Assembly (NCBI GenBank): GCA_918807975.1
Contig: OU964924.1
Coordinates: forward strand, 17,653,695 to 17,717,694
Reading direction: 5' to 3'
Length of the DNA stretch: 64,000 nt
Source: Aplidium turbinatum
Taxonomy: Eukaryota > Chordata > Ascidiacea > Aplousobranchia > Polyclinidae
How positions within the stretch are numbered: position 1 is the stretch's first letter; the number at the start of each line of letters is the position of its first letter. This document shows positions 45,204-55,320 of this stretch, piece after piece. Both the position numbers and the translations under genes were made by a program. The notes beneath the pieces are model-generated. The model saw nothing but the letters and a program-made list of their open reading frames with translations. It made no database searches and was not told the DNA's origin.

Positions 45204-46782
45204 CTAGGGATGGGAAAAATAGAATAATTAGCTATTCTAGAATACTGAAACCGAATATAGAATACAGACATCTATTCTAGAATAATTGACCGTTTGTAAC
45301 ACCAACACATTTTAATGATTTTACAAAAACAATGAACATCACAAAATTGCTTATTGCAGTGTAACAAATTTAGGCTTTTTAAATGTTCACCTGTCAAACG
45401 GGATCTCATCTTGGTGACAGTTAATGTTGAGCGATATATCGAATTAAAATTTTCGATACGATATCTTTTCAATATTTATATTTATTTCAATTTCGTTCGA
45501 TGTTTTAACTATCACAGCCCTAACTCGTAACTGCAAACCCTTACAAAAACGTTGCCGAGGCCAAACGGCAAAAGTTGAAATTGCCTCGGCGATTGCTTTG
45601 AACGTTTATTACGAAAAAAATTGTACTAAAACATGTAAAACGAAAAATATACTAGAGTAGTCCATCACGATCACACTGTTTGATTTGTTGTGATGTAATA
45701 ATGTCAAAAGTAGCGATAAAACGATCAATGCGATACGCACGCTGTTACGGTAATTCACGTTGAATAACTCACCGGGGGAAAAGTAAGTAATTTTGGGTTG
45801 ATTCAACGTTCGAGTCAGCACAAATCAATTTAATTTTCCCGGCGGATTATATTGCGTAACAACAATGCCCAAAAAGAAATTTATGTTTGTTTTACATTAA
45901 TTCGACATCTAGCGACGTTGAATTATCATAAAATAACGTTAATTGCTCTACCAGGTACCGGTAACAAATTAAAAGGTCCCTGCGAGAAGATTGCCTCGAT
46001 TTACGTATGCACTAACATAGTTTCGGCACAATTGGGATACTGCAAGCAACACAAAGTCTATTTGATAAAGAACTAGCTTTCAGAATCGGAATTCATCATA
46101 TGCTGTATCGGAGGATGAGGTTGTCGCGTCATTACTGGAATCAGACACATCAAGAAGCTCATCGCTCGGCTGTCTTCGCCGTTCGTAATGAAGCGTCCAC
46201 GTTTTGCAGCTTTCGTGCTTTGATACCCATCCACACGCCTTTTTTACAGAGCTCCATCAGAGTGTTGACTAAGGAAAGAATCTATAGCTGTGCCATAACG
46301 ACTGGCAGGAAAGTCTAACCCTAACCTTACAAGCGCTCGTGTGGCTAATTTCAAAGACTGAGTAACTCTTTTCTTAATTAGAACAAAAATATCGAAAAGT
46401 ATCGAAATATCAAGTATTTTTTCAAATATCGTATCGTTCTGTTTTTTTCAATATCGCCCAACACTAGTGGCAGTGAAACCTGCACTTGAAAAACATCTCT
46501 CTGAAGAAGCAGATGTGGCAGTTACACAAAAATATTGCGCTTGACAAGAAAGATCTCTTTAATGCGAACAACGAAACTCGTACGTTTTTCCTATGCCGGA
46601 TTGCACTAAATCAATAAACAAAATTTCTACTTTTGCTGCAGCAAATTTGTTGCGACCAGACGGAGCGGTACGCAATCGATCGTTAAAGCGGTTTCAATTA
46701 TCCGAATTCATGTGCATTTTGAAACCGGTTAGGCCTCACAACCGGTTATTCTATATTCGGTATTCTATTTTGCCCATGCCTA
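45204..46782. mobile_element. hAT (outer), TAGGGATGGG ends, exact 8-bp duplication
   Basis: The left end TAGGGATGGGAAAAATAGAA and right end TTCTATTTTGCCCATGCCTA are inverted repeats. GTTATAAC is duplicated exactly at 45196-45203 and 46783-46790. Another hAT is inserted at 45422-46466, leaving only about 530 bp of its own sequence, with no transposase. Confidence 0.9.
45422..46466. mobile_element. hAT (inner) nested in a hAT
   Basis: The ends TAATGTTGAGCGATAT and ATATCGCCCAACACTA are imperfect inverted repeats. Subterminal TATCGAA/TTCGATA words follow. The flanks GTGACAGT (45414-45421) and GTGGCAGT (46467-46474) match at seven of eight bases. No transposase remnant is recognised inside. Confidence 0.85.
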
Positions 46783-46960
46783 GTTATAACGCATGCAAAC
46801 TGGTAACCTTTAACTTCACAAAATGCAACATGAGATTTAAAGAGGTTTGAAGGAAAAACCACGCCAAGCCTTCAAATGCTGTATTCGATGTTTTGTAAAT
46901 CAGTGTGAAAAGAGTCATCTGTTTTCTCCAAGAAACATGCCACTCTATTCACAGAAACTC

Positions 46961-47212
46961 GGCCGAGCCGAGTAACTGAGTGGTGAGAACGTCTGTGCGA
47001 CGTTCGAAAGGACGTGGGTTCAACACCGCTCCATAGCACACGGCTGTGTCTCGGCAAAAACAATTAATGGCATGCCAAAACAAGGAGAGCAGCTGACTCA
47101 AAGACTAATATGTCCCTTCACTGCTTCATATTGTCTGTCATATCGTATCTGTGACTGCAGTGTACTGCGTGTTATCGCAATTGGCGCAAAATAAAACATT
47201 TATTATTATGAT
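46961..47212 (+). mobile_element. tRNA-derived SINE with a tRNA-His-like head
   Basis: GAGTAACTGAGTGGTGAGAA resembles a Pol III A box and GTGGGTTCAACACC a B box. Between them AACGT-CTGTGCG-ACGTT (46988-47004) folds as a 5-bp stem with a 7-nt loop, giving anticodon GTG (His). The acceptor stem is not preserved. An unrelated body follows, ending in AAAATAAAACA and a TTATTATTATG tail. This is the usual SINE layout and no functional tRNA is expected. Confidence 0.7.
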
Positions 47213-47273
47213 ATTTACTAATCCCATTAGGAAAATATCTTACCCCAATCGAAAATAAAATGGCATGTTATGA

Positions 47274-48141
47274 GGGTCTGCTACTATTGGGGAATCCGAT
47301 TCGGAGAAATCCCCATTCGGAGACAACCTTATTCGGAGGTAGCCTTTATCGGTAAAAGCCTTTTTCGGAGAATTGTAAAATCACAGCGAAATATGCATAT
47401 AGAAAAAAATTAAGCTTACAATAGAAAAATGAATGATCACCCAATTTAAAAGTTAGTTTTAACAATCTTGCTTTCTGTTGCTTAACATTAAGATTAAGGT
47501 GTTTTTATAGCCTACCTGATAATAGCATACGATACGGTGATAGCCGGCCATAGTCCGCCACGAAAGTTGAAAAATTATAGAGATGCTGACGTCCGCATCA
47601 AGAAACTTGTTGTTCGCTTCGATGGACATAGCAATGTTCCACCTCAGTCCATGTGGGACTTCCTATGTGCTATTGTGCTATCAGCCATAATTTACAAATG
47701 GACGCATGAACTGTTATTTTTTGTTTGTTTTGTTCTTTGACATCAATTGAATATCTCCGGCGTTTTTGTATTGACTTGTTAAACTAGGGATTGGAATTTT
47801 CTAATAGTTGAGGATTCGAATATATTCTAAGTTTGCATACAGACGGCGAAGCAGGATATATGTCAATTTTATGTGAGCAAACATTTTAATTTAATAGCTC
47901 AAAAAAAATTTAATTCGCTTTTTATTTTTTGCTAAATTTCAATTCAATTTATTTTTCTTTGTCGGAATGTAAAAAAAACGATATTGTGGAATAAAATACA
48001 AGATTCTCTAAATAAACACAAAGTGTTGTTGGATTTTCAAAATATCTCCAAAAAAGACTTTCTCCGAAAAAGGCTGTCTCCGAATCGGGATTTCTCCGAA
48101 TAGGACTCTCCGAATCGGATTCTCCGAAACGGACCATTCCG
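47274..48141. mobile_element. Mutator-like element (ii), CGGAGA-type ends
   Basis: The left end GGGTCTGCTACTATTGGGGA and right end CGAAACGGACCATTCCG carry inverted arrays of the word TCTCCGAATCGGA. TGTTATGA is duplicated at 47266-47273 and 48142-48149 (8 bp). Its orientation is opposite to element (i). The subterminal part (47800-48040) matches 52018-52240 of element (iii) in inverted order. No transposase is present. Confidence 0.8.
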
Positions 48142-48149
48142 TGTTATGA

Positions 48150-48590
48150 AACAACTAAAGAATATCCTATAGTGCTCAAAAGATTGTCGTTTTTGTGAAG
48201 AAAGAAGCGTAATTCTCAAAGTTACATACATCACTACTCAATAAAAAAAATAAATCGCAGGGCGATTTCCACTTTAGGACTAACACTGAGCAGTTTCCTG
48301 ATTTACAAATCATAGCTAGTTTCCGTGTATTAAATACAGCTTCGTTGTTTTAACAGCCAAATAAAACGTTTAGACGTGCAATCACAGATGTTAAACGATT
48401 AAGACAACCTAAATTACTCCACAACAGGAAACCAAGTTCAACAATATGGTGTAGAATGAAAGGTTGCCTTCAGTAGCAATCAAAATTCTTATAGGTTTTC
48501 TTAATTTAGCTTTATCAAAGTCAAGTACAATTGACTGAGGCTAAGATTTACAAAGCAGGCATACAAAGTTCCACAAAAAATTAATAAGCG
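48150..48590. other. Intronic DNA of PLC-beta
   Basis: Nothing beyond the splice donor of the next exon (GTAAGT at 48593-48598, minus strand) is recognised. Confidence 0.5.
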
Positions 48591-48598
48591 AAACTTAC

Positions 48599-48652
48599 TT
48601 CTTCACCGGGATCTCTCCAAACTGATTGGTTTCAATTCTGAGCTTAGTGAAC
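48599..48652 (-). CDS. PLCB: Phospholipase C-beta micro-exon (54 nt)
   Basis: The exon begins after CTTTTAG and ends at GTAAGT. It encodes FTKLRIETNQFGEIPVK with split codons at both ends (Ala and Lys). PLCB1 has YTKLKLQVTPEGRIPLKN at this place in the first EF hand. Confidence 0.9.
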
Positions 48653-48826
48653 CTAAAAGTATGGCGCCATCTTTTGAAAATTACTACTGTTCCATCCTAG
48701 CAATAACAGCATTGCAAGCAACACAACCAACTTAACTCAACAAATTACACTTTACCCTTATCAAATGCACAAACAAAATAATACTAAAATAAATTTCCAA
48801 GTGATGTGAGGTGAGTACGAACTTAC

Positions 48827-48906
48827 GCCTTTTCAATGGATGTTTGTACAGATATATGTCTTGTTGTAGGATGATAAGCTAGTTTCAATAAAAAATCAGC
48901 CCATTC
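48827..48906 (-). CDS. PLCB: Phospholipase C-beta exon, start of EF-hand region
   Basis: The 80-nt exon follows TTTTTTTGCAG and ends at GTAAGT. It encodes EWADFLLKLAYHPTTRHISV then QTSIEK and two bases of Ala. PLCB1 reads [20 protein letters not shown] and DAFLEKA. It follows the PH region in phase 0. Confidence 0.92.
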
Positions 48907-49084
48907 CTGCAAAAAAATAATTCATTTGCAGTTGACACATCTTACTAGGAGTCAAAATTAACTTAGTTTGAACACACAGCTAGCCCAAATAACACGGAAC
49001 TACAAATGTGATTAAATGATCAAACGCCATGTAGCAACTGATACAAAATAGTCAAACAATTATTATAATAAAAGTTACTTTTAC

Positions 49085-49219
49085 AACACGCTGTGGATTG
49101 CTTTCAACTGCAACAAAATTGAGAAAGGTGAGGTCCACCAGGTTTACTCCAGAGACGATAGTGAAGCAGCGTTGGACAAGAGGCACCGATGAGCTCACTA
49201 TCTTACCTATGTTGGGATC
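49085..49219 (-). CDS. PLCB: Phospholipase C-beta exon, end of PH domain (most 5' exon found)
   Basis: The 135-nt exon (45 codons, phase 0 at both sides) encodes DPNIGKIVSSSVPLVQRCFT, IVSGVNLVDLTFLNFV and ESNPQRV. PLCB1 has [32 protein letters not shown] and QEEVAKEW. The acceptor is TGCTTTAG and the donor GTAAAA. Upstream PH exons were not recognised in 49.3-64 kb. Confidence 0.92.
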
Positions 49220-49265
49220 CTAAAGCAACATGATTTCATGATAATGAAGCAAAACACATATGTGC

Positions 49266-50205
49266 AGGCCTCGAAATTCACAGCGGACATGTCTGCCGTC
49301 ACAGCATGTGATGTCCACGAGAAGTACCATCTACATCGGTCATGTTTGTCCGCCGATGATAACACATTTTAACCTAGCGATACAAATCGTCATTGCATAG
49401 CGTGAACAATTGTTGCGAGAATATAACTTCCCGCGGATTCTAGCGCGCATCTTGAAAATGTGAATACTGTATCCCTTAGCGTCCATTTAAGCAGGAAAAC
49501 TTACGATTTTTACGTTGCTTCAACGATTGCTGACATTGAATCAGCGTAACAAAGGTGAATTCTTCGGCTCGCTAAGAATTAATGGGAGTACAGGTACTTC
49601 TACACTAATCACGCGCAACTTAGTTCAAGTCTTACGTCACAATGTCTGGCCTGGCTTTGATCTCCGAGTAATATTGATAAGGCAAGGTTGGTTACAAAAT
49701 TTGTTAAGTTTTGGCATACAGTTAGAAAGAAAAAGCCCAGAAAAAATTCACTTCCGCTCGGAACATGACACGCAAAAATAAATCGAAAGAAAACTCCTAG
49801 TGAAAATTTGCACAGCAGAAAATAGTAGCGTTAGTGCAGAAGTTTTCCGACTCGTGCCCAGAGCATTGTGACGCAAGAAGCCACACAACTTCGTTCGACG
49901 AAAGTTAATCAGTTATGCGGCGTATTAAGCAGCTACAACTGCTACATGGCACTTTGACTCTTCAAGCTCACTTTTTAGAGTGAACAGCCTTTCAGAGTGA
50001 CTTTGCTGAAATAATAAAAAACCTTCTAAATCGTAGCTATGATTCTCAAATGGTGAAGAATTATCAAGACAAAGTGATTAAGCATCACGATTGACGATCG
50101 AAGCTAAAACTGGTGTGTCCGCCGTGAGACTTAATTTGTCCGCCGAAATAGCTGCTCAGACCGGACACGTTAGTCCGCCATCAACAAAAACGAATTTCGA
50201 GGCCT
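49266..50205. mobile_element. hAT-like element next to a PLC-beta 3' splice site
   Basis: AGGCCTCGAAATTC and GAATTTCGAGGCCT are perfect 14-bp inverted repeats. Subterminal GTCCGCCG/CGGCGGAC words repeat near both ends. The flanks ATATGTGC and TTCTGTGC match at six of eight bases. The near end is 45 bp upstream of the exon acceptor at 49220. No transposase is recognised. Confidence 0.75.
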
Positions 50206-51021
50206 TTCTGTGCAATTGTGCATACACTGGTGAAACTTAAAATTATATTGACAAACAAAAAGTGGTAAGAAATGTCTTGCACCGTGGTTTAATATCTATA
50301 ACACACGTGAAAGGAGTAAAATGTTGATTTCTATTGAATACATCAAAAAGAGAAAACATTTTAAGTAGAGTGCACAAGGATGACTTTGAAGAAATCAGCG
50401 ATTGTGAATTCTCCTACGTAGCAATTAACTCAACGACAGAAAAAAATAACTATCTTGAGTGGCAAAAGAATATCTCGATTACATTGCTCAAACATTAAAA
50501 ACTTCTTTAAACAAAGGAGCAGCCAACATGTTAACAACAGCTAAAAATTCCTGCACATGTCATTCTAAAGTCCTTAAACCACTCTACAATAAATCGAAAA
50601 GACAGTGTTGATAAATATCAGAAAATAAATTTTCCCACAGCTGCTTTGCAAATTTCCAAATCACAATTTCATTACACAAGTACTTTTTAACTGTAAACCA
50701 GATCCATAGTTTTTTCCTAAAGTTCAATGGCTGGTAAGGTTGACCTATACTGAAATACTGAGTGGAATTTTTTTATAAAAATACTTAGAGGGATCCTATA
50801 GGAACAATTTTATATATAGTAACCTTCCAAAGCCTGGACAACATCCGATTTCATTCGGTTTCCAAAATCGGTAAAATCGGGAAATTTTGCCAAGGAAAAC
50901 TCTAGAAAAAATCTTAATTGGTCCCAACATAGGCATGTAATATGTCACTTTTTATATAATGGCCTTTATGTAATAAGATTTTCTGCCCAGTTTAAGAATA
51001 TTGAAGTTTTAAAAGTACTAA
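50206..51021. other. No gene recognised
   Basis: The stretch is AT-rich with stops in all frames. ATTTCATTCGGTTTCC and AAAATCGG words near 50850-50885 form short inverted repeats. Missing PLC-beta 5' exons were looked for here and not found. Confidence 0.4.
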
Positions 51022-51025
51022 TTAC

Positions 51026-51243
51026 TTTGAATTTAAGTTCACAAAAACACAATGGTGAATGGCCTCTTCATCTTTTTGTGAATATGGTGCATTGGTGTTG
51101 AGAAACAGACTGTAAACAACATCAATGGTTGTGCCATATTTCAGCCACCTGACACTGTGGAAGGCTTGTATGTCTTGGACAATGAAACGAAAGACTGGTT
51201 GCTCGCTAGCATCCTTCCAATGCAGTCCAGGAACATCGTAAAT
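51026..51243 (-). CDS. Possible exon of an unidentified protein
   Basis: After an acceptor-like TTTGTCACCCCAG, an open frame encodes IYDVPGLHWKDASEQPVFRF, IVQDIQAFHSVRWLKYGTTI, DVVYSLFLNTNAPYSQKDEE and AIHHCVFVNLNSK. It ends at GTAATT (a donor) or at TAA two codons later. The balanced composition and splice-like borders suggest real coding sequence. I do not recognise the family. It could be a neighbouring or nested gene on the same strand as PLC-beta. Confidence 0.45.
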
Positions 51244-51526
51244 CTGGGGTGACAAAAGGGAGAATCCACGACCACAGAAGCTTACAGGACAAAAATTAGC
51301 TATGATGAGGGTCACTGAGAAAACAGGTCAGTCTCGGTACCAAGCATAATCCTGGAGACTTTTTCTGAAAAAACTAAGGCCTCTAAAAATTTTCCAATGA
51401 AAGGTTAGGTGTTTGTTTTTATAAGGTTAAAGTACAAAAACAAGGACATTAATAACAATATCTCGGGCTTTTTAACAAGTTTCTGGGTACTTAAAATTAT
51501 CCCGGCCTTGGCTAAAAAGCACTCAC

Positions 51527-51579
51527 TTGACCATCCACGTCAACGCTAGAGGCTACGATATACATCGAGCCAGGCAATT
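51527..51579 (-). CDS. Possible upstream exon of the same unidentified protein
   Basis: A 53-nt stretch between AAAAG and the donor GTGAGT encodes LPGSMYIVASSVDVDGQ. It leaves phase 0, as needed by the 51026-51243 exon (DVDGQ then IYDVPG). The pairing is inferred from phase only. Confidence 0.35.
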
Positions 51580-51902
51580 CTTTTGTGGTCATCATGGTTA
51601 AATTGGCCAAAAAAACTTGAAAAGTGACATTTTGGCGTTGTCTAAGCTGTATTGGTGTACAGCATTGTGTAAATTTACATTAACATTTAATTTTGGACTG
51701 CTATTTAGTAAACTATCAAATAATAAATTAACCAACAACAATTTGAGTTACAGAAACCGAAAAAGTTCATAACTGTTACGTTCACTTCATACAGCAACAT
51801 GTTGAGCTAGTGGGGACGAAAAAATTAAACCTTGCCTAGGATGCACATTGCACAATAGCTTAGCGATGTCTCTGTTGTACAAACGTGATGTACCTAGCTG
51901 AT

Positions 51903-53773
51903 CAGAATGGTCTGTTTCGGCTAGTCCAATTCGGGTATTTCCCTATTCAGCTACAGTCCGATTCAGCTAAATTCCTATTCGGCTGCAGTTTTGAATTGTA
52001 TTTTAATCCACAATATCGTTTCTTTCACATTCCGACAAAGAAAAATAAATTGAAATGAAATTCAGCGCAAAATATTTGAACTATTAAATTGAAATGTTTG
52101 CTCACATAAAATCGACATGTATCCTACGTCACCGTCTGTATGCAAACTTAGAATATATTAGAATCCTCAACTATTACAAAACTCCAAATCCAACGACGCC
52201 TTCTGTTTATTTAGAAAATGTTGTATTTTATTCCACAATATTGTTTCTTTTATCGTTGAAATTATCAAAGCTTTAGATGAGTGGGGTTTAGACCTAACCA
52301 CTAACCAGGAGCAACAAAAATGGTTATTACAAGAGTGTGTTTCAAAGATAAAACACTTTGCAAAAGAGATTTAGATCATTTTTAAACGGACTTAAAGAGT
52401 GCCGAAAGTGAAAAATAGCCTGCTCTTGCCCGCAAAACAGCTGTTGATCACATGGCTTTCTAATACGGCATGGAAATTTCAAAGTAGATGATAGAGTAAC
52501 TTACGCTGCTGGAATAGTCACATAACTATTCACTGCAATATTAAGAAAACCAGCTAAATAAGACGCGCTATTTTCAACAAGGTCTTCCCGCTGTGAGATC
52601 AATTATGATTCAACAGAACGCATTGTTTTGTTCGCAATGTGTGAGAATTAAATTGAAAACCAATGAAAGAAAAGGTGTTTAATGGTCTTGGTCGCAGATA
52701 TTGCCTGCAATAACGAAGTCTCTTGCCGCTATTATCACCTAGCTAACCTAACATCATTGTTTTATGCGACCGCTTAGGTTTGACATCGACTTCAACGATC
52801 ATGGAATGTTACGCAGTAAGAATGATTATATCCTACACGCAAAAATAAAAAATCGATTTATTAAAACAGCTCTTTCTGTTTTGTTTCGTGAGCTTTGCAT
52901 ATTGCTCAACAAGTGCATAAAGTTTAGAATCGACGAGAAATTATTAAATTTGAAATTTAAGTTAGAATCACTGGAAATAAACGTATTCAAAACTTTTACT
53001 TTTCGACGCCGTTTCAAACTCCGTAATCTACGCCAACAATGATTTTGCGGCAGTAAAAATGCATTCATTTTGAAAACTGCCAAGCTGGAGACAATAGCTT
53101 ATCCCGTGTGCAGGTTGAACCTGTCTTTTTTAGGTGAATTTCACTTGCGAACATCTCGACTTATACTCGAGTATATTCGGTATTCGATAAAAGACTGTAA
53201 AGACTTTCGATAAAAAACAGAAGAGAAAACACTTCGCTGTTGTTAACGCTTTGAAGGTAAGTAATTAGCAAAACGAGCGATACGAGGTAAATAAAACCGA
53301 TAGCGGGTTTCCTAGCTGCTTGAAATCATGATTTTTTGCGTTTTATTTCAATCACTTCACTGTCTTAATCGTTGTTTTTCACTCACACGAAAAAGAAATG
53401 AATCATCTTGTTTTCCAACTGTTCCAATTATGAGCTAACAATATCAAAATTTTTACGACTAGGTGTACTGCATGCGTAAAACTAATCGTTTCAAGCAGCG
53501 GTTCTAATAAATTCGGTTTGCGACCTAGATGTCAATATAAACAAGACACCAAGCTTAATCAAAGACTACTTTAATTGAGTAAAATAGCATTATGGTTATG
53601 ACGTCATCACCTTTCTCGCCCCCTAAAGTTTTTTGAAAAGTTGGCGCCTATGATTGTGGAATAAAATACAAAATACAATTGAAAACTGTAGCCGAATAAG
53701 AAACTAGCCGAATCGGACTGTAGCCGAATAGGGAAATAGCCGAATTGGACTAGCCGAATAGTAGCAGACTCCA
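51903..53773. mobile_element. Mutator-like element (iii), CGGCTAG-type ends
   Basis: The left end CAGAATGGTCTGTTTCGGCT and right end CCGAATAGTAGCAGACTCCA carry inverted arrays of the word CCGATTCGGCTAG. AGCTGAT is repeated at 51896-51902 and 53774-53780. Inside are a 48-bp LINE fragment, a 92-codon plus-strand ORF of unknown nature (52764-53042) and a solo GGCGCCTATG end (53640-53653) like that of the hAT/P-like family. Confidence 0.75.
52255..52302 (+). mobile_element. 48-bp internal fragment of the RTE-type LINE
   Basis: The sequence from GTTGAAATTATC to GACCTAACCACT matches 18475-18522 of the intact LINE with one difference. Neither LINE end is present, so it did not arrive by normal LINE insertion. 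It is embedded in Mutator-like element (iii). Confidence 0.85.
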
Positions 53774-53780
53774 AGCTGAT

Positions 53781-55202
53781 ACAGACGAAATAGTTAGCTA
53801 ACTAGTACTAGAACAAAGTACAAGAACAAAACTGACAAACGAACACTTATAATAAATGACGTAGGCTACTGCTGCTAGCATCATAAAAATTGTCACCAAA
53901 TGCTGAGATGTTATCTTGCAACAAACAGCATCACATTTCCAACTGAATAAGCCATTGCTACTGACTTTAATAGCCATGAAAGGATTTTTTTCTGTTTTGT
54001 TGTGGTTATGTTGTTCACAGGGCAGCAATTTTTGCCTTTTTTGGCAGCAATGCCGCTCGACACGCGCCGTCACTATTCGTAAACGTAGTGCTTTATAAAA
54101 AAAAAATAAGAGAGGATGTCAAGTCGAACAATCGGGGGAGAGAGCATCACGTGATGCAATCATAAGAGTGCCGATTTGCTTAAATTTCCTTGCGACAGGT
54201 AGCCTACTTCAAATCAAGGCAAGGCCTAAAAGCGAGGCTTCAAGCGAGAAATTCCCAAAACGTCCACCCCACCATTTTAAACAATGCGGAAAATGCTTTG
54301 GTTGAGGTTCCAACGCCTGGCATCAAACATTTCGACACAACGGGTTTCTTTTATAGATAAAATAACCGAAGTAGGCTACTTTTAGTTGTCAACGTCTAAT
54401 CGTCTATGCCAGTTTGTATTATCAATTAACAATTGACTCTGTGAGATACTTATTACACAAGTTTTTTTACATCTAGAAAATAGCTGAGTTTCAGATCAGA
54501 TGTTCAGAATCAGAAATACAGATGAGAAAAGCAGTAATACAGTATTAAAATACAGCATATATATATGAGTTCGCTTCCAGAAAAACAGTAGGAAGTCACT
54601 GGGCGTGGACACTGGACAACAGGGCAAGGTAATAGGCAAGTTGTAAGAACAGCATAACCCTGCCCGACTACAGATAGGATAGTCTTCAGTTAGTCAGTAT
54701 CTTATTATGACCAAAAAACAAAAGAATCCTCCGCCAAAACGGATGGCAAAAGTTTCCGTCTTACATATTTCGCTTCTAACTGTGTTTGCGCGAGGGTCAG
54801 GGATATCTAGAGAAGGAAATATGAACGCTCACAGCGATTGCCTTATTCTCATGACACTACCAGGGTTAGAGTGCATCAGTTGCCCCAATGTTGGAATTTT
54901 TGATCGGCCCTTGGTAATTTTGTTCCAAATAATGAAAAAACACAGGATGTGAAATATTTTGTCAATCGGAGTTAGTTGAGGGGGTCAACATCCAAGTCAA
55001 AGTTTGATGTTTAAAGCTATTTTGTGAATATCCGTCGGTCACGTTGTGGAGTTTCCCTGCAACCTGGTCCATTGTACGTCACAATGTTTTATTGTCTTTG
55101 AACAATCAACAAACTAGTCGTTGTATAATATGCAGTTGAAATAACCGTTGTTTGATAATTTGATTCGTTTGCTGTTTAGTTAGAGTTATGCTTGCTTAAT
55201 GG
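53781..55202. other. No gene recognised
   Basis: Only short ORFs are present. A minus-strand stretch near 53930-53995 (NPFMAIKVSSNGLFSWKCDA) is faintly similar to a PLC-beta PH strand, but the match is too weak to call. Confidence 0.35.
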
Positions 55203-55320
55203 CAGGGTTGGTTGATTTAAATCAAATGATTTAAATCATTGATTTAAATCATGATTTAAATCAAGCAATAAAAATCAAAAAAATCAATTAAAAAAATCAA
55301 ATGATTTTTTATTTGCTAAA
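55203..55320. repeat. TGATTTAAATCA array, possible hAT left end
   Basis: CAGGGTTGGTTGATTTAAAT is followed by four or more self-complementary TGATTTAAATCA units and AAAAATCAA runs. The first bases look like a hAT terminus, but no right end was found. Confidence 0.55.

Noticed and set aside
40252-45290. Direct repeats of TAGGGATGGG sequence flanking the LINE as target duplications or LTRs
   Set aside because: They are the left ends of two separate hAT copies with their own targets (GTTTTAAC and GTTATAAC), about 85 bp long, and the LINE begins and ends independently.
46988-47004. Functional tRNA-His gene
   Set aside because: Only the anticodon arm and promoter boxes are preserved. The acceptor stem does not pair and a SINE body follows.
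53930-53995. Possible PLC-beta PH exon (NPFMAIKVSSNGLFSWKC)
   Set aside because: Similarity to the PH strand (TPIILRTDPQGFFFYW) is faint and no flanking exon with fitting phase was found.
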